Origin: Sphingomonas sp. Leaf20
Lineage (GTDB): Bacteria > Pseudomonadota > Alphaproteobacteria > Sphingomonadales > Sphingomonadaceae
Assembly (NCBI RefSeq): GCF_001421535.1
Contig: NZ_LMKN01000011.1
Coordinates: 31,015-95,014 of the forward strand
DNA: 64,000 nt
Direction of reading: 5' to 3'
Part shown: positions 1 through 8,997 of the stretch, in pieces
Position numbering within the stretch: the stretch's first letter is position 1
Layout: each line of letters begins with the position of its first letter
Program-made: the position numbers and the translations under genes
Notes under the pieces: generated by a model
Told to the model about the DNA's origin: nothing
What the model saw: the letters and a program-made list of their open reading frames with translations, nothing else
The model's database searches: none

Positions 1-637
1 TCATAGGCATGTCGCGCAGTTCGCCCGCGGTATGGATGCCAAGACCGATAAGCTTGCGTGCCGTGGCACCGCCAACGCCCCACACGTCCCCGACCGCAAA
101 AACCTGCATCACATCGCGGCGCGTGCCCTCTTCGCGAAGATCCGCGACGCCAGCGAATCTCGGGTCCTTCTTGGCCGCGGCGTTGGCCAGCTTGGCCAGC
201 GTCTTCGTCTCCGCGATGCCGACGCAGGTGGGGATCGTCGTCCACTGCTGAACCTGGGCACGCATCTTGTGAGCATGTGCGACGAGATCACGGTTATCAA
301 ACCCCGCCAGGTCAAGGAATGTTTCGTCGATCGAATAGATCTCGAAATCCCGTGCGAACGGCGCGCAGGCGGCGATCACCCGGCGCTGCATATCACCGTA
401 GAGCGCATAATTTGACGAGCGGACCTGAATGCCGTGTCGCCGGACCATGTCACGCAGGTGGTGGATCGGATCGCCCATCTTGATCCCGAGCGCCTTTGCC
501 TCGGCGGATCGGGCAATCGCGCAGCCGTCGTTGTTCGAAAGGACGATGACCGGGACGCCGACCAGGCTGGCGTCAAAAGCACGTTCGCAGGATACGTAGT
601 AGTTGTTGCAGTCGATCAGGGCGATTGGCGTGGTCAT
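1..637 (-). CDS. umuC: Y-family DNA polymerase V subunit UmuC, N-terminal part (runs off the window)
   Basis: Translesion DNA polymerase, catalytic subunit. The frame runs from an ATG at 635-637 to the window edge, giving about 212 N-terminal residues of a protein normally near 420. The N terminus ALIDCNNYYVSCERAF carries the first metal-binding aspartate of Y-family polymerases, and YSIDETFLDL is the SIDE motif with the catalytic Asp-Glu pair. Its ATG overlaps the umuD stop (ATGA), so the two are translationally coupled in an SOS-controlled operon. The gene is partial only because the window ends. UmuC is favoured over DinB because of the UmuD partner. Confidence 0.93.
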   Translation of the reverse strand, partial: MTTPIALIDCNNYYVSCERAFDASLVGVPVIVLSNNDGCAIARSAEAKALGIKMGDPIHHLRDMVRRHGIQVRSSNYALYGDMQRRVIAACAPFARDFEIYSIDETFLDLAGFDNRDLVAHAHKMRAQVQQWTTIPTCVGIAETKTLAKLANAAAKKDPRFAGVADLREEGTRRDVMQVFAVGDVWGVGGATARKLIGLGIHTAGELRDMPM

Positions 638-1110
638 GCCATCTTGCGTGCGACGCCGACGACGGTGCCCCATATCTCCACATGCTCGTCGACCAGGATG
701 TCAGCGAATCCGTCGGCTTCAGGCACCAGCCAGTGACGGCCGTCGACGAAGCGCAGGCGCTTCAACGTCCTGTCGCCGTGCACGAGTGCGACGACGATTG
801 CCCCGGCCCTTGGCTGCTTGGCGCGGTTCACGACGATCAGATCGCCGTCATTGATCCCGGCGCCGGACATGGATCGACCATCCACCCGCATGATGTAGCT
901 CGCTGCCGGATGCTCGACCAACCACGCGCCGAGATCGATCGGCTCCTGCATGTCGTCCTGCGCAGGCGACGGAAAGCCGGCCTGCGTATGCACCAGGAAA
1001 AACGGCACCTCGCACGGCACGAGCGCGAACGGGACATCGTGAAGTCGCACCGGATCGTCACGTCGGTTCAGTGGTACAACGACCGGCCGGCCTTGGGGGA
1101 TTGCGGACAT
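634..1110 (-). CDS. umuD: UmuD-like S24-family autoprotease
   Basis: A 158-aa LexA/UmuD-type serine-lysine protease that is cleaved in RecA-activated cells to give the UmuD' partner of UmuC. The cleavage site is the Ala-Gly pair in HTQAGFPSPA (about residues 44-45), matching the Cys-Gly site of E. coli UmuD. Ser80 in DGRSMSGAGI and Lys117 in GDRTLKRLRF form the dyad. There is no helix-turn-helix, so it is not LexA. The N terminus before the cleavage site is about 20 residues longer than in E. coli. The start lies 3 bp after the stop of a small upstream gene and has no strong ribosome site of its own, which suggests coupling. Confidence 0.9.
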   Translation of the reverse strand: MSAIPQGRPVVVPLNRRDDPVRLHDVPFALVPCEVPFFLVHTQAGFPSPAQDDMQEPIDLGAWLVEHPAASYIMRVDGRSMSGAGINDGDLIVVNRAKQPRAGAIVVALVHGDRTLKRLRFVDGRHWLVPEADGFADILVDEHVEIWGTVVGVARKMA

Positions 1111-1113
1111 AGC

Positions 1114-1317
1114 CTAGAGGATCGCCACGAAAAGAAGCTGCTCGTGCCGGGCAGCCAGAACTGACCGCGCGTCCTGCGCTGCACCGACGGCCTGCCGGTA
1201 CTCCGCGGTGGCGAACCGCTCGGCGTCATCAAAGCTGAACGTTGCGGTGTCCGCCGAGGCATATATGTTGTCGTAGACGGCGCGCGCAGCCGCTCTCAGC
1301 CGCAGATCGTGCTGCAT
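1114..1317 (-). CDS. 67-aa hypothetical protein, first gene of the SOS umuDC operon
   Basis: Small, mostly helical, alanine-rich protein with no motif I recognise. It is called as a gene because a strong ribosome site (GGGAG, 7 bases before the ATG) sits between the SOS box and the start, the frame ends 3 bp before umuD, and it lies wholly inside the SOS transcript. Its start is about 75 bp downstream of the LexA box at 1393-1407. I infer DNA-damage induction and possibly a role in, or translational coupling to, UmuD synthesis. A molecular function cannot be given. Confidence 0.6.
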   Translation of the reverse strand: MQHDLRLRAAARAVYDNIYASADTATFSFDDAERFATAEYRQAVGAAQDARSVLAARHEQLLFVAIL

Positions 1318-1392
1318 GTCATTGCTCCCATCACTGTCGGTCCGCCCGTCGGGGCGTGGCCATAGCTACGCGCACTGCCGCCTGATTCGCAA

Positions 1393-1407
1393 GAACATTG
1401 CAAGAAC
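1393..1407. promoter_or_regulatory. LexA (SOS) box, GAAC-N7-GAAC
   Basis: GAAC ATTGCAA GAAC, which is GTTC-N7-GTTC on the minus strand, is a perfect match to the alphaproteobacterial LexA operator. It lies between the umuD/umuC operon on the minus strand and the small gene at 1453 on the plus strand, close enough to control both. Confidence 0.85.
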
Positions 1408-1452
1408 ATCAGTCTGATGCGATGGCAGTCTGACGATTCGGAGGACGCGAAA

Positions 1453-1677
1453 TTGACCGACACTGACGAACCCTCGCTGGCGTTTGGCCAGTGGCTGATG
1501 ACACAGAAAGATCGATCTGACCTTGTCGGACAGCTTGCGGCCGGCGCTGCGGTCGATCGCCGGTTTCCTCGGACCGGCGACCCGGAAGCCGTCCGCAAGC
1601 ATCTCAGCGCGATGCAGGCGGAAGGCGACATGTTTGCCGCGGTCGACGATGCCGAGTCCGACTGGCTGTCCGCTTGA
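1453..1677 (+). CDS. small YozE/SAM-like hypothetical protein
   Basis: About 74 aa, acidic and probably cytoplasmic. The pattern FGQWLMTQKDRSDLVGQLA then D..FP resembles the YozE SAM-like fold family, whose function is not known. I prefer the TTG start at 1453 because GGAGG stands 9 bases before it; an in-frame ATG at 1417 has no visible ribosome site. The start is 46 bp from the SOS box, so divergent LexA control is possible. The family call is tentative. Confidence 0.6.
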   Translation: MTDTDEPSLAFGQWLMTQKDRSDLVGQLAAGAAVDRRFPRTGDPEAVRKHLSAMQAEGDMFAAVDDAESDWLSA

Positions 1678-2099
1678 TCGTGTAATCCTTACAAGGAGGG
1701 GGCGACTTGCAATACCGATCGTTCGCATCGTGCCACGGAGTCTCCAACACCTTGGCCGGCCCGCTTCGCGCTTGTTCCCCTTGTCGCTGAGGCGGGCCGT
1801 TAGACAGCCTTGGGCGGAACGGTTCTTTTGACTGGATGCGACGATCGCATCGGGCACGGTCTGCGTGCTGCCCTCGTTCTCCGGAAGGACGTGTTGTTGC
1901 TCCACGCGTTGCCCGAGCAACCGCCCGTCTAATCCGCAAATATCGTCGATATGCACTGTTCGGGTTCTCGCGGCAGCCGCTGCGAGCCCGGCAATTCGTT
2001 GAACACGACCGCCCATGCTCGCCATACGAGAATTCCGCGTTCATATCCGGGTGCACGCTGGCTCAGGGGCTTTCGGAAGTAGGCTTGTGAAGCGCTTAC
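1678..2099. other. intergenic stretch, no gene recognised
   Basis: About 420 bp without a convincing frame. One inverted repeat is visible (CGGCCCGC near 1756 with GCGGGCCG near 1791, long loop), which may end transcription of the small gene before it. No tRNA or riboswitch shape was seen. Confidence 0.5.
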
Positions 2100-2120
2100 G
2101 TAACGAGAAGTGATCGTTAC
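2100..2120. promoter_or_regulatory. 7+7 palindrome upstream of psd (candidate operator)
   Basis: GTAACGA-gaagtga-TCGTTAC: two perfect 7-base arms around a 7-base spacer, 29 bp before the psd start codon. The symmetry and the position over the expected promoter suggest binding by a dimeric regulator. No regulator gene lies next to it, and I do not recognise the consensus. Confidence 0.5.
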
Positions 2121-2149
2121 CTCCGCTGGCCGCTACTCGAGGGTTAGAA

Positions 2150-3001
2150 ATGTTCGATCGCTTTACCGTCCTGTTGCAATATGCGCTGCCCAAGCAACGC
2201 CTGACGCTAGTGGCTGGTCGTATCGCCCGGGCGCGCGGCGGTGCTATGACCACGCGACTGATCCGCTGGTTCGTCGCACGATACGGCGTCGATATGAGCG
2301 AAGCCGAAAATCCCGACATCGCCAGCTACGCGAGCTTCAATGACTTTTTCTCGCGGCCTCTCAGGAAGGGAATTCGCCCACTGGCACATGCGGATTTCGT
2401 CTGCCCCGTAGATGGCGCGATCAGCCAAGTTGGCGCGATCGACGATCATCACATCGTGCAGGCCAAGGGACATCGGTTTACCACGACCGAACTGATCGGT
2501 GGAGACGGAACGTTAGCAGCGAAGTTCCGTCATGGCAGTTTTGCAAATCTTTATCTGTCTCCACGTGACTATCACCGTCTCCATATGCCGTGCGCGGGCA
2601 GATTGATAAGCATGCGCTACATCCCGGGCAGTCTGTTTTCGGTGAATCCCGTCACAGCGCAAGGCGTGCCGAATCTGTTTGCACGAAATGAGCGCCTCGT
2701 TTGCGTATTCGAGAGTTCGGAACACGGTACATTCGTCATGGTGCTGGTCGGAGCCACCATCGTCGGAAGCATGGCTACTGTATGGCACGGGGTCGTTAAT
2801 TCCAGGCGTACCGGGACGCCGACGGAATGGCGCTATATCGACAAGAAGATTGCTTTCGAACAGGGTGAAGAGATGGGGCGCTTCCTGCTCGGCTCAACGA
2901 TTGTGATGCTATTCCAGGAGGCGACGCTCACCTTCAATGAAAGCTGGATACCAGCGCGGCAGGTCCAGCTTGGCGAAAACATGGGCGATCGCCTGATTTG
3001 A
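2150..3001 (+). CDS. psd: phosphatidylserine decarboxylase proenzyme
   Basis: Converts phosphatidylserine to phosphatidylethanolamine at the inner membrane. The 283-aa proenzyme is expected to self-cleave inside LGST (residues 247-250), turning Ser249 into the pyruvoyl group. The other members of the cleavage/decarboxylation triad are visible as Asp88 in CPVDGA and His142/His145 in YHRLH. It is the longer E. coli-like form (LGST), not the short form. GAGGG precedes the ATG. It stands alone, with no pssA beside it, behind the palindrome at 2100-2120. Confidence 0.93.
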   Translation: MFDRFTVLLQYALPKQRLTLVAGRIARARGGAMTTRLIRWFVARYGVDMSEAENPDIASYASFNDFFSRPLRKGIRPLAHADFVCPVDGAISQVGAIDDHHIVQAKGHRFTTTELIGGDGTLAAKFRHGSFANLYLSPRDYHRLHMPCAGRLISMRYIPGSLFSVNPVTAQGVPNLFARNERLVCVFESSEHGTFVMVLVGATIVGSMATVWHGVVNSRRTGTPTEWRYIDKKIAFEQGEEMGRFLLGSTIVMLFQEATLTFNESWIPARQVQLGENMGDRLI

Positions 3002-3194
3002 ACCTTCAGGCTGGGCAAGCGCATTCGTCCACGTAATCAATTTGCACCGAAATGAGCGACTGGCGGGTGTTCGTAAGTGCTCGCACGATCTTCGATGCTG
3101 CCGCTGACCGACGGAGGGTCTGCGTAGTCGCAGCTCGTTTGACGCGGGCTCAAACGCAATATGGCGCAGCGCATTATCCTGCTATCGCAGCAGG

Positions 3195-4235
3195 ATGACG
3201 ATATCGCATCCTGCCCCCACCGATGCCCGTGTCGAGGAGCGCGCCGCGGTCGACGCCGCCACCTTTGCCGCCGAGATCGCGGTGCGCGACGCGCCGATCG
3301 TGTTGCGCGGTCAGGTTGCGCACTGGGCAAGCGTCCGCGCCGCGGCGGGTGGCGATCGCGCGACGGCGGCGTATCTGACCGGGCTTGGCGATGGCGGCAA
3401 GCCGATGGAGGTGCTGATCGGCGGCCCCGAGTTCGGCGGCAAGTTCTTCTATCGCGGGGATAACCTGGAGGGGTTCAACTTCCACCGTGAGAAGGCGCCG
3501 CTTGGCGTGTTGCTGAGCGAATTGCTGCGCTTGTCGGGTGTTCCCGAAGCCGAACGGCATGTCCTCTACGCGAACGCGGCAACCGCGCCCGAGCATCTGC
3601 CGGGATGGGCGGCGGCAAATCCGCTCGACCTGCCGATGGGCGGGGCGACGCCACGGTTGTGGATCGGCAACGGATCGCAGACCGCGACGCATTATGACGG
3701 GTCGACCAATCTTGCCTGCGTAGTCGCGGGCGAGCGGCGGTTCACGCTGTTTCCCCCCGATCAGGTCGGCAATCTCTATTTGGGGCCGCTCGACCGGACG
3801 CTGGCAGGCCCGCCTTCGAGCATGGTCGATCCGCTCGCGCCCGATCTCGAGCGGTATCCGCGCTATGCCGAGGCGCTCGGTCATGCGGTGGTCGCCGATC
3901 TGGGGCCGGGCGATGCGATCTTCATCCCTGCGATCTGGTGGCACCATGTCCAGGCGTTCGGGACGCTGAACGTGCTGTGCAACTATTGGCGCGCCTATGA
4001 TTCGAGCGTGTCGGCGTTCCATGCGGTGGTGCACGCGATGATGGCGGTGCGCGACCTGCCCGCGGCGGAGAAGGCGGGGTGGCGCGCGTGGTTCGAGCAT
4101 TATGTCTTCGCCGACGAGGCGACAGCGGCGGGCGATCATTTGCCCGCGCCCGCGCGCGGCGTGCTCGGGCCGGCTAGCCAGGACCGGACCGAGCGGATTC
4201 GCGGCTATCTGCTGAAATCGCTCCAGCGCCGTTGA
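3195..4235 (+). CDS. cupin-like (cupin_8/JmjC-fold) protein of the polysaccharide locus
   Basis: A 346-aa JmjC-type cupin of the family that includes FIH-1-like Fe(II)/2-oxoglutarate hydroxylases. The metal ligands are His166 and Asp168 in THYDGSTN, with a C-terminal histidine in IPAIWWHHV (250/251). Cupin_8 proteins commonly sit beside TonB receptors and halogenase-fold genes in sphingomonad and Caulobacter carbohydrate loci, and this one does too. It has no signal peptide and is probably cytosolic. Its stop is only 3 bp from the stop of the convergent GH9 gene. The substrate is unknown; protein side-chain hydroxylation is a family-based guess. Confidence 0.8.
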   Translation: MTISHPAPTDARVEERAAVDAATFAAEIAVRDAPIVLRGQVAHWASVRAAAGGDRATAAYLTGLGDGGKPMEVLIGGPEFGGKFFYRGDNLEGFNFHREKAPLGVLLSELLRLSGVPEAERHVLYANAATAPEHLPGWAAANPLDLPMGGATPRLWIGNGSQTATHYDGSTNLACVVAGERRFTLFPPDQVGNLYLGPLDRTLAGPPSSMVDPLAPDLERYPRYAEALGHAVVADLGPGDAIFIPAIWWHHVQAFGTLNVLCNYWRAYDSSVSAFHAVVHAMMAVRDLPAAEKAGWRAWFEHYVFADEATAAGDHLPAPARGVLGPASQDRTERIRGYLLKSLQRR

Positions 4236-4238
4236 GCG

Positions 4239-5981
4239 TCAGTCGCTGTCGAGATAGGCGGCGACCCAGACGAGCGGCGCGTTCCAGTTGATCGCCACCT
4301 CGTTCAGCGCATAGGCGTTGATGTCGTCCGCCCAGCAGCGTTGCGGCGCGCACCGGCCCTTCAGTGTCATGGCGACCGGATCGACCATCGCGCTGCTGTT
4401 GGGGCCGCCCGACACCACCCCCGGCGGCGGCGGTGGCGAGGATGCCGACAGCTGATGCGCCCAGAAGCGGTGATGCGGGTTGGTCAGCGGCTTCCAGCCG
4501 GTCCCCGAGACATAGGATTGGCCCAGCGGATTGCGGCCGAGGATATAATCGGCCGCATCGACGACGCCGGCGCGGTAGCGCGCATCGCCGGTGAAGCGCT
4601 GTGCGAGGCCAAGCAGCATCGCGCGGTTGAGGATGCTGGAATTTGAGCCCCAATTATAAGTTTGCGAGGCGTAGGGGATGCGGTAGCCGGTGCGCGCGGT
4701 TTCGGCGAGGAAGCCGTCGGCGGCGGCGACGATCGCTGCACGCGCACCGGCGCGGATCGTCGCGGGAACGCCGCTTGCGGTCGCGAGCGTGATCATGCCG
4801 AGCGGCGCGACGCTGGCCCAGCCGGGTTCGCCCATCGCGCCGGTCGGCAGCGCGGCGCGGTAGGCTGCATCGCCGGTCGTCGCGAACAGCTCGGCTGCAG
4901 CCCAGGCGCGTTCGTCGTCGAGCGTCTCGTCGCCATAGCCGCCGCTGCCGGTGAAGCCCTGCGCCGCGAAGATCGCGGGATTGCGCTCAGCCGCGGTCCA
5001 GGCGGCGCGCGCTGTGGCCAGGCACCGCGCGGCGAAGGCGGGATCGATCGGCCGCCAAAGCCGCGCGGCCTGCGCTGCAACCGCGGCCAGGTTCAGCGTC
5101 GCCGCGGTCGAGGGCGGGTAGAGGCGCCGCGGTTCCTTGTCGTCGGCCGGTGCGGTCGGCAATGTCGTCCAGCGCGCGTCGGCAACCTTGTAGTGCGCCA
5201 TGCCGCCCGCATCGACTGGTGTAAGTGCAAGCCTGCCCGAGCGATCGTGCGGCCCGACGGGAAGCGCGACGCGGGTGCCCGTGGGGACCTGCATCCGCAG
5301 CATCCACTCGATCTCCCACCGCGCTTCGTCGAGCAGGTCGTCGCGGTGGTTGCCGGCTTCCGGCAGCCGCGCCTGACCGTCGGCGAACACGCGACGCGCA
5401 AGCCCGGTTTCGTAGAGATTCTGCAGCGTCCACACCGCGATGCCGCCGTTGACGACATATTTGCCGTGGTCGCCCGCGTCGTACCAGCCGCCGGTGACAT
5501 TGAGCGTATAGGGACAGCGGGACCAGACATTGCCCTTCTCGTCCGCTCCCGAAAAACAGGCGGCTACCTCGCGCGGGTGTCCGGCCGCGCGCGCCCAGCG
5601 GGCACCGGCCCAGCGCGCGTCGATCGGCGTGCCGGCGCGCTGCTGGTAGAAGAAGTTGAGCGCGTTCAGCGCAAGCGGGGCGTAGACGTCGCGGCCGACG
5701 CGGAAGCGGCCGCTTTCGGTCCCGTCGACGCGCAGCCGGTAGTTGCCCGGGCGGGTGAGCGCGGTGAAGCGCGAGACATGGACATGATCGCCTGACGCCG
5801 CGTCGTCGCCGCCGACTGTGGTGCGCCCCGTCAGCACGGTCTTGCCGGCGTCGTCGACCACGACCCATTCGAGCGGCGACGTCGCCGCATCGGCGACGAT
5901 CGCAAGCTTGGGGTCTTCCGGACGGAAGCCGAGCTGGTTGAGGTTGATGACGGCCGCGGCAAGGACAAGGGCAATGGGCAT
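4239..5981 (-). CDS. glycoside hydrolase family 9 endoglucanase with N-terminal Ig-like domain
   Basis: A 580-aa cellulase-type enzyme. The N terminus is a short hydrophobic segment followed by INLNQLGFRPEDPK, the start of the CelD_N Ig-like domain (about residues 12-100). The GH9 barrel follows, with DAGDHGKY (Asp168/Asp171, catalytic base) and, near the end, NPHHR and NEVAINWN (Glu561, catalytic acid). The signal sequence is unusually short, so export should be tested. It is the last gene of the halogenase operon; its ATG overlaps the preceding stop by one base (TGATG). Likely substrates are beta-1,4-glucan or mixed-linkage glucan oligomers, in step with the GH10 xylanase nearby. Confidence 0.9.
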   Translation of the reverse strand: MPIALVLAAAVINLNQLGFRPEDPKLAIVADAATSPLEWVVVDDAGKTVLTGRTTVGGDDAASGDHVHVSRFTALTRPGNYRLRVDGTESGRFRVGRDVYAPLALNALNFFYQQRAGTPIDARWAGARWARAAGHPREVAACFSGADEKGNVWSRCPYTLNVTGGWYDAGDHGKYVVNGGIAVWTLQNLYETGLARRVFADGQARLPEAGNHRDDLLDEARWEIEWMLRMQVPTGTRVALPVGPHDRSGRLALTPVDAGGMAHYKVADARWTTLPTAPADDKEPRRLYPPSTAATLNLAAVAAQAARLWRPIDPAFAARCLATARAAWTAAERNPAIFAAQGFTGSGGYGDETLDDERAWAAAELFATTGDAAYRAALPTGAMGEPGWASVAPLGMITLATASGVPATIRAGARAAIVAAADGFLAETARTGYRIPYASQTYNWGSNSSILNRAMLLGLAQRFTGDARYRAGVVDAADYILGRNPLGQSYVSGTGWKPLTNPHHRFWAHQLSASSPPPPPGVVSGGPNSSAMVDPVAMTLKGRCAPQRCWADDINAYALNEVAINWNAPLVWVAAYLDSD

Positions 5982-7483
5982 CAGATTGTCCTGTCCTGAC
6001 CCAACCGTGCCAGCGCGTCGGCATGGGGGGGCAAGTGCGTCAGCGAGGTGGCGACGACGCGTTCTATCTGAGCGAGACGCTTTGCCGCGATGGCGATCGG
6101 CAGCGCGTCGCAGATTGGGTCATGGCCGGTCACGGGTGCGTCCTGTCCGGTCAGCAGCGCGAGCCAGCTGACCTCGTTGAACAGCTCGTCCGCTTCGCGG
6201 AAGATGCGTCCGCCGGCGCGGAACAGCGCGAGCTTTTCGGCGAGGCCATCCGGGATCGGCGCCGCCGCGCGCTCGCGCCAGAAGGGTTCGGTACGGGCAT
6301 TGAGGTGATAATGCGCGACGAGGAAGTCGCGGATCCGGACGAACTCGCCGGTCATCGTGCGGTTGTACCGGTCGACGATCGCCGGGGCAGGGGGACCGCC
6401 CGTCGGAAGCATCCGCAACAGATGCTGAAGCCCGCTCTGCACCAGATGGATGCTGGTCGATTCGAGTGGCTCCATGAACCCCGCCGCCAGGCCGAGCGCG
6501 ATGCAGTTGCCGGTCCAGAACCGGGTCCGATGCCCGGTGGCGAAGCGGATCACGCGCGGGTCGGCCAATGCCTCACCCTGCAGCCCTGCGAGCAGCGTCG
6601 CGGTCGCCTCGTCGTCGCTGCAGTGGCGGCTGGAAAAGACATGCCCGTTGCCGGTGCGATGCTGCAGCGGGATACGCCAGCGCCAGCCGGCGGGTTCGGC
6701 GATCGCGCGCGTGAGTGCGAGCGGCGCGGCGTCGGCGGCCGAAGGGACCGCGACCGCACGATCGCACGGCAGCCACAGCGACCAGTCGGTCCAGCCCGCC
6801 TGCAGCGCGCCCTCGATCAGCAGCGCGCGAAACCCCGTGCAGTCGAGGAACAGGTCGCCCTCGATACGACTGCCGTCGGCGAGATGGACCGCGGCGATTG
6901 CGGCGGGGCCACGCTCGACGCGGTCGACCCGGCCCTCGCGTCGGACGACGCCGTGCGCCTCGGCCTGCGCGCGCAGGAACGCGGCGTAGCGGCCTGCGTC
7001 GAAATGATAGGCATAGCCGATCCGCGACAGCGGTGAATCGCCGTTCGCGATCGGGCGCGAGAAGCGGCCGGCTTCGGCGGCGCGGGCTTCGAGCGAATAG
7101 GCGCCGAGCGCTTCGGCGGCACCCGCCTGGCGCGCGCGCAGCCACTGCGCGGCGAACGGCACGCCGGCGATATCGGTCCCGATTTGGCCGAACGGATGGA
7201 CATAGGATTCACCCGGGCGCGTCCAGCCCTCGAAGCGGATCCCGAGCTTGTAGCTGCCGCCGGTCGCGCGGAGGAAGGCGTCCTCGTCGATCCCGAGCAT
7301 CGCGTGAAAGGTTCGGATTGGCGGGATCGTGGCCTCGCCGACGCCGACCGTGGCGATCTCGTCCGATTCCACGAGCGTCACGCGCGTCCCGGCCGGGCCC
7401 AGCAGTCGGCCGAGCGCGACCGCGGCCATCCAGCCCGCGGTGCCGCCGCCGACGATCACGACCGATCCGAGCGCGGCCGTCAT
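5981..7483 (-). CDS. tryptophan-halogenase-fold flavoprotein (fourth of four)
   Basis: A 500-aa FAD-dependent halogenase-family protein. Features: the dinucleotide motif VIVGGGTAGWMA, Lys79 in GSYKLGIRF (equivalent of the catalytic lysine of PrnA/RebH), GWRWRIP (the WxWxIP motif) and PLESTSIH with the conserved glutamate. On motifs it looks catalytically competent. In carbohydrate loci the role of these proteins is not established and the halogenation substrate is unknown. Its start overlaps the previous stop by 4 bp, and its stop overlaps the GH9 start. Confidence 0.88.
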   Translation of the reverse strand: MTAALGSVVIVGGGTAGWMAAVALGRLLGPAGTRVTLVESDEIATVGVGEATIPPIRTFHAMLGIDEDAFLRATGGSYKLGIRFEGWTRPGESYVHPFGQIGTDIAGVPFAAQWLRARQAGAAEALGAYSLEARAAEAGRFSRPIANGDSPLSRIGYAYHFDAGRYAAFLRAQAEAHGVVRREGRVDRVERGPAAIAAVHLADGSRIEGDLFLDCTGFRALLIEGALQAGWTDWSLWLPCDRAVAVPSAADAAPLALTRAIAEPAGWRWRIPLQHRTGNGHVFSSRHCSDDEATATLLAGLQGEALADPRVIRFATGHRTRFWTGNCIALGLAAGFMEPLESTSIHLVQSGLQHLLRMLPTGGPPAPAIVDRYNRTMTGEFVRIRDFLVAHYHLNARTEPFWRERAAAPIPDGLAEKLALFRAGGRIFREADELFNEVSWLALLTGQDAPVTGHDPICDALPIAIAAKRLAQIERVVATSLTHLPPHADALARLGQDRTI

Positions 7484-8997
7484 GCGCGCACCCGCGTCGG
7501 GCAGGTTCGCGCGATATACTCCTCGTGCCGCGGCATTCGCGATGCGGCGTCGGCGAACATCGCGCGCAACCGGTTGAACCGCGCATCGACGTCACGCGCG
7601 TCGACCGCATCGGCGAGCCGGTCCCAGCCCTCGGGAACGATGCCCTGGCCCAGCAGCACCGCGACCCAGCTCGCCTCGGCGAACAGATCATCCTCCCAGC
7701 GGAACAGCCGTCCGCGGCGACGCCACAAGGCGATCTTCTCGCTCAGGCTGTCGGGGATCGGCCGCGCACGCATCTCGCGCCAGAACGGCGAATCCTCGCG
7801 GCGGGTCGCATGGTAATGGAGGATGAGGAAGTCGCGGACCTGGTCGAACTGCGTCGCTGCCAGCCGATTATAGGTGTCGATCTCGACCGGCGAGAAGCCC
7901 TGGTCGGGAAACAAAGCGAGCAGTTTCGAGATGCCGGTCTGGACCATGTGGATGCTGGTCGATTCGAGCGGTTCGGTAAAACCGGAGGCAAGGCCTAGCG
8001 CGACGACGTTGCCGATCCACTGCTTCCGCCGCCGTCCCGCGGTGAAGCGCAGCAGGCGTGGTTCGGCGAGCGGGGTGCCGTCGACCCCGGCGCGTAGCGT
8101 CGCTGCGGCCTCGTCGTCCGAACAATGCGCGCTGCTATAGACATAGCCGTTGCCGGTGCGGTGCTGCAGCGGGATGCGCCATTGCCAGCCGGCCTCGCGC
8201 GCGGTCGAGCGGGTATAGGGGGTGATCGCCGCGCCGGCGTTCGCGGTCGGCATCGCAACGGCCCGGTCGCACGGCAGCCAGTGCGTCCAGTCCTCATAGC
8301 CCGCGCCCAGCGTCTGCTCGATCAGCAGGCCGCGGAACCCCGAACAGTCGAGGAACAGGTCCCCTTCGATGACGCGGTCGCCGGCCAGCATGACGTGGCG
8401 GACATGGCCGGTCTCGCCGTCGAGCGCGACATCGACGACGTCGCCTTCGACGCGCACGACACCGTCGCGCTCGGCGCGGCCGCGCAGGAAGCGTGCATAG
8501 AGGCCCGCGTCGAAATGATAGGCGTGCGCCATCTGCGACAGCACCGACGCCGGGTCGGGCGAGGGGGGCATGAACCGTCCCGCGCGCGCGGCGACCGCGC
8601 ACAGTGAATAGGCCTCGATATCCTCGACGACCCCGGCGGCGCGGCGGCGACGCCAATATTGGTGGAAGCGCACACCCTCGATGTCGAAACCGAACCCGCC
8701 AAAGGGGTGCAGATAGCGCTCGCCAGGCGCACCCCAGTCGAGGAACTCGATCCCGAGCTTGAAGCTCCCCGCGGTCGCGGCGAGGAATTCGGCTTCGTCG
8801 ATTCCCAGCATCGCGTTGAAGCCGCGGATCGGCGGGATCGTCGCTTCACCGACGCCGACGGTGCCGATCGCGTCGGACTCGATCAGGGTGATGCTCGCCC
8901 CGGTCGGGATCAGCCGGGCGAGCGCGGCCGCCGCCATCCAGCCGGCCGTACCGCCGCCGACGATGACGATGCGGCGGACGGGGGCGCCGATCGTCAT
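7480..8997 (-). CDS. tryptophan-halogenase-fold flavoprotein (third of four)
   Basis: A 505-aa protein with IVIVGGGTAGWMA, GEATIPPI, Lys80 in GSFKLGIEF, GWQWRIPLQHRTGNG and PLESTSIH, so all the family's catalytic marks are present. The start at 8997 is chosen because it gives the ATGA overlap seen throughout this operon; the frame stays open upstream, but that part reads as the shadow of the next gene. It is a close paralogue of the genes at 5981 and 10394. Operon position implies co-expression with the GH9 enzyme. Confidence 0.88.
   Translation of the reverse strand: MTIGAPVRRIVIVGGGTAGWMAAAALARLIPTGASITLIESDAIGTVGVGEATIPPIRGFNAMLGIDEAEFLAATAGSFKLGIEFLDWGAPGERYLHPFGGFGFDIEGVRFHQYWRRRRAAGVVEDIEAYSLCAVAARAGRFMPPSPDPASVLSQMAHAYHFDAGLYARFLRGRAERDGVVRVEGDVVDVALDGETGHVRHVMLAGDRVIEGDLFLDCSGFRGLLIEQTLGAGYEDWTHWLPCDRAVAMPTANAGAAITPYTRSTAREAGWQWRIPLQHRTGNGYVYSSAHCSDDEAAATLRAGVDGTPLAEPRLLRFTAGRRRKQWIGNVVALGLASGFTEPLESTSIHMVQTGISKLLALFPDQGFSPVEIDTYNRLAATQFDQVRDFLILHYHATRREDSPFWREMRARPIPDSLSEKIALWRRRGRLFRWEDDLFAEASWVAVLLGQGIVPEGWDRLADAVDARDVDARFNRLRAMFADAASRMPRHEEYIARTCPTRVRA

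Noticed and set aside
1366..2025. 219-codon minus-strand frame
   Set aside because: It overlaps the SOS box and the small plus-strand gene antisense and shows no family pattern.
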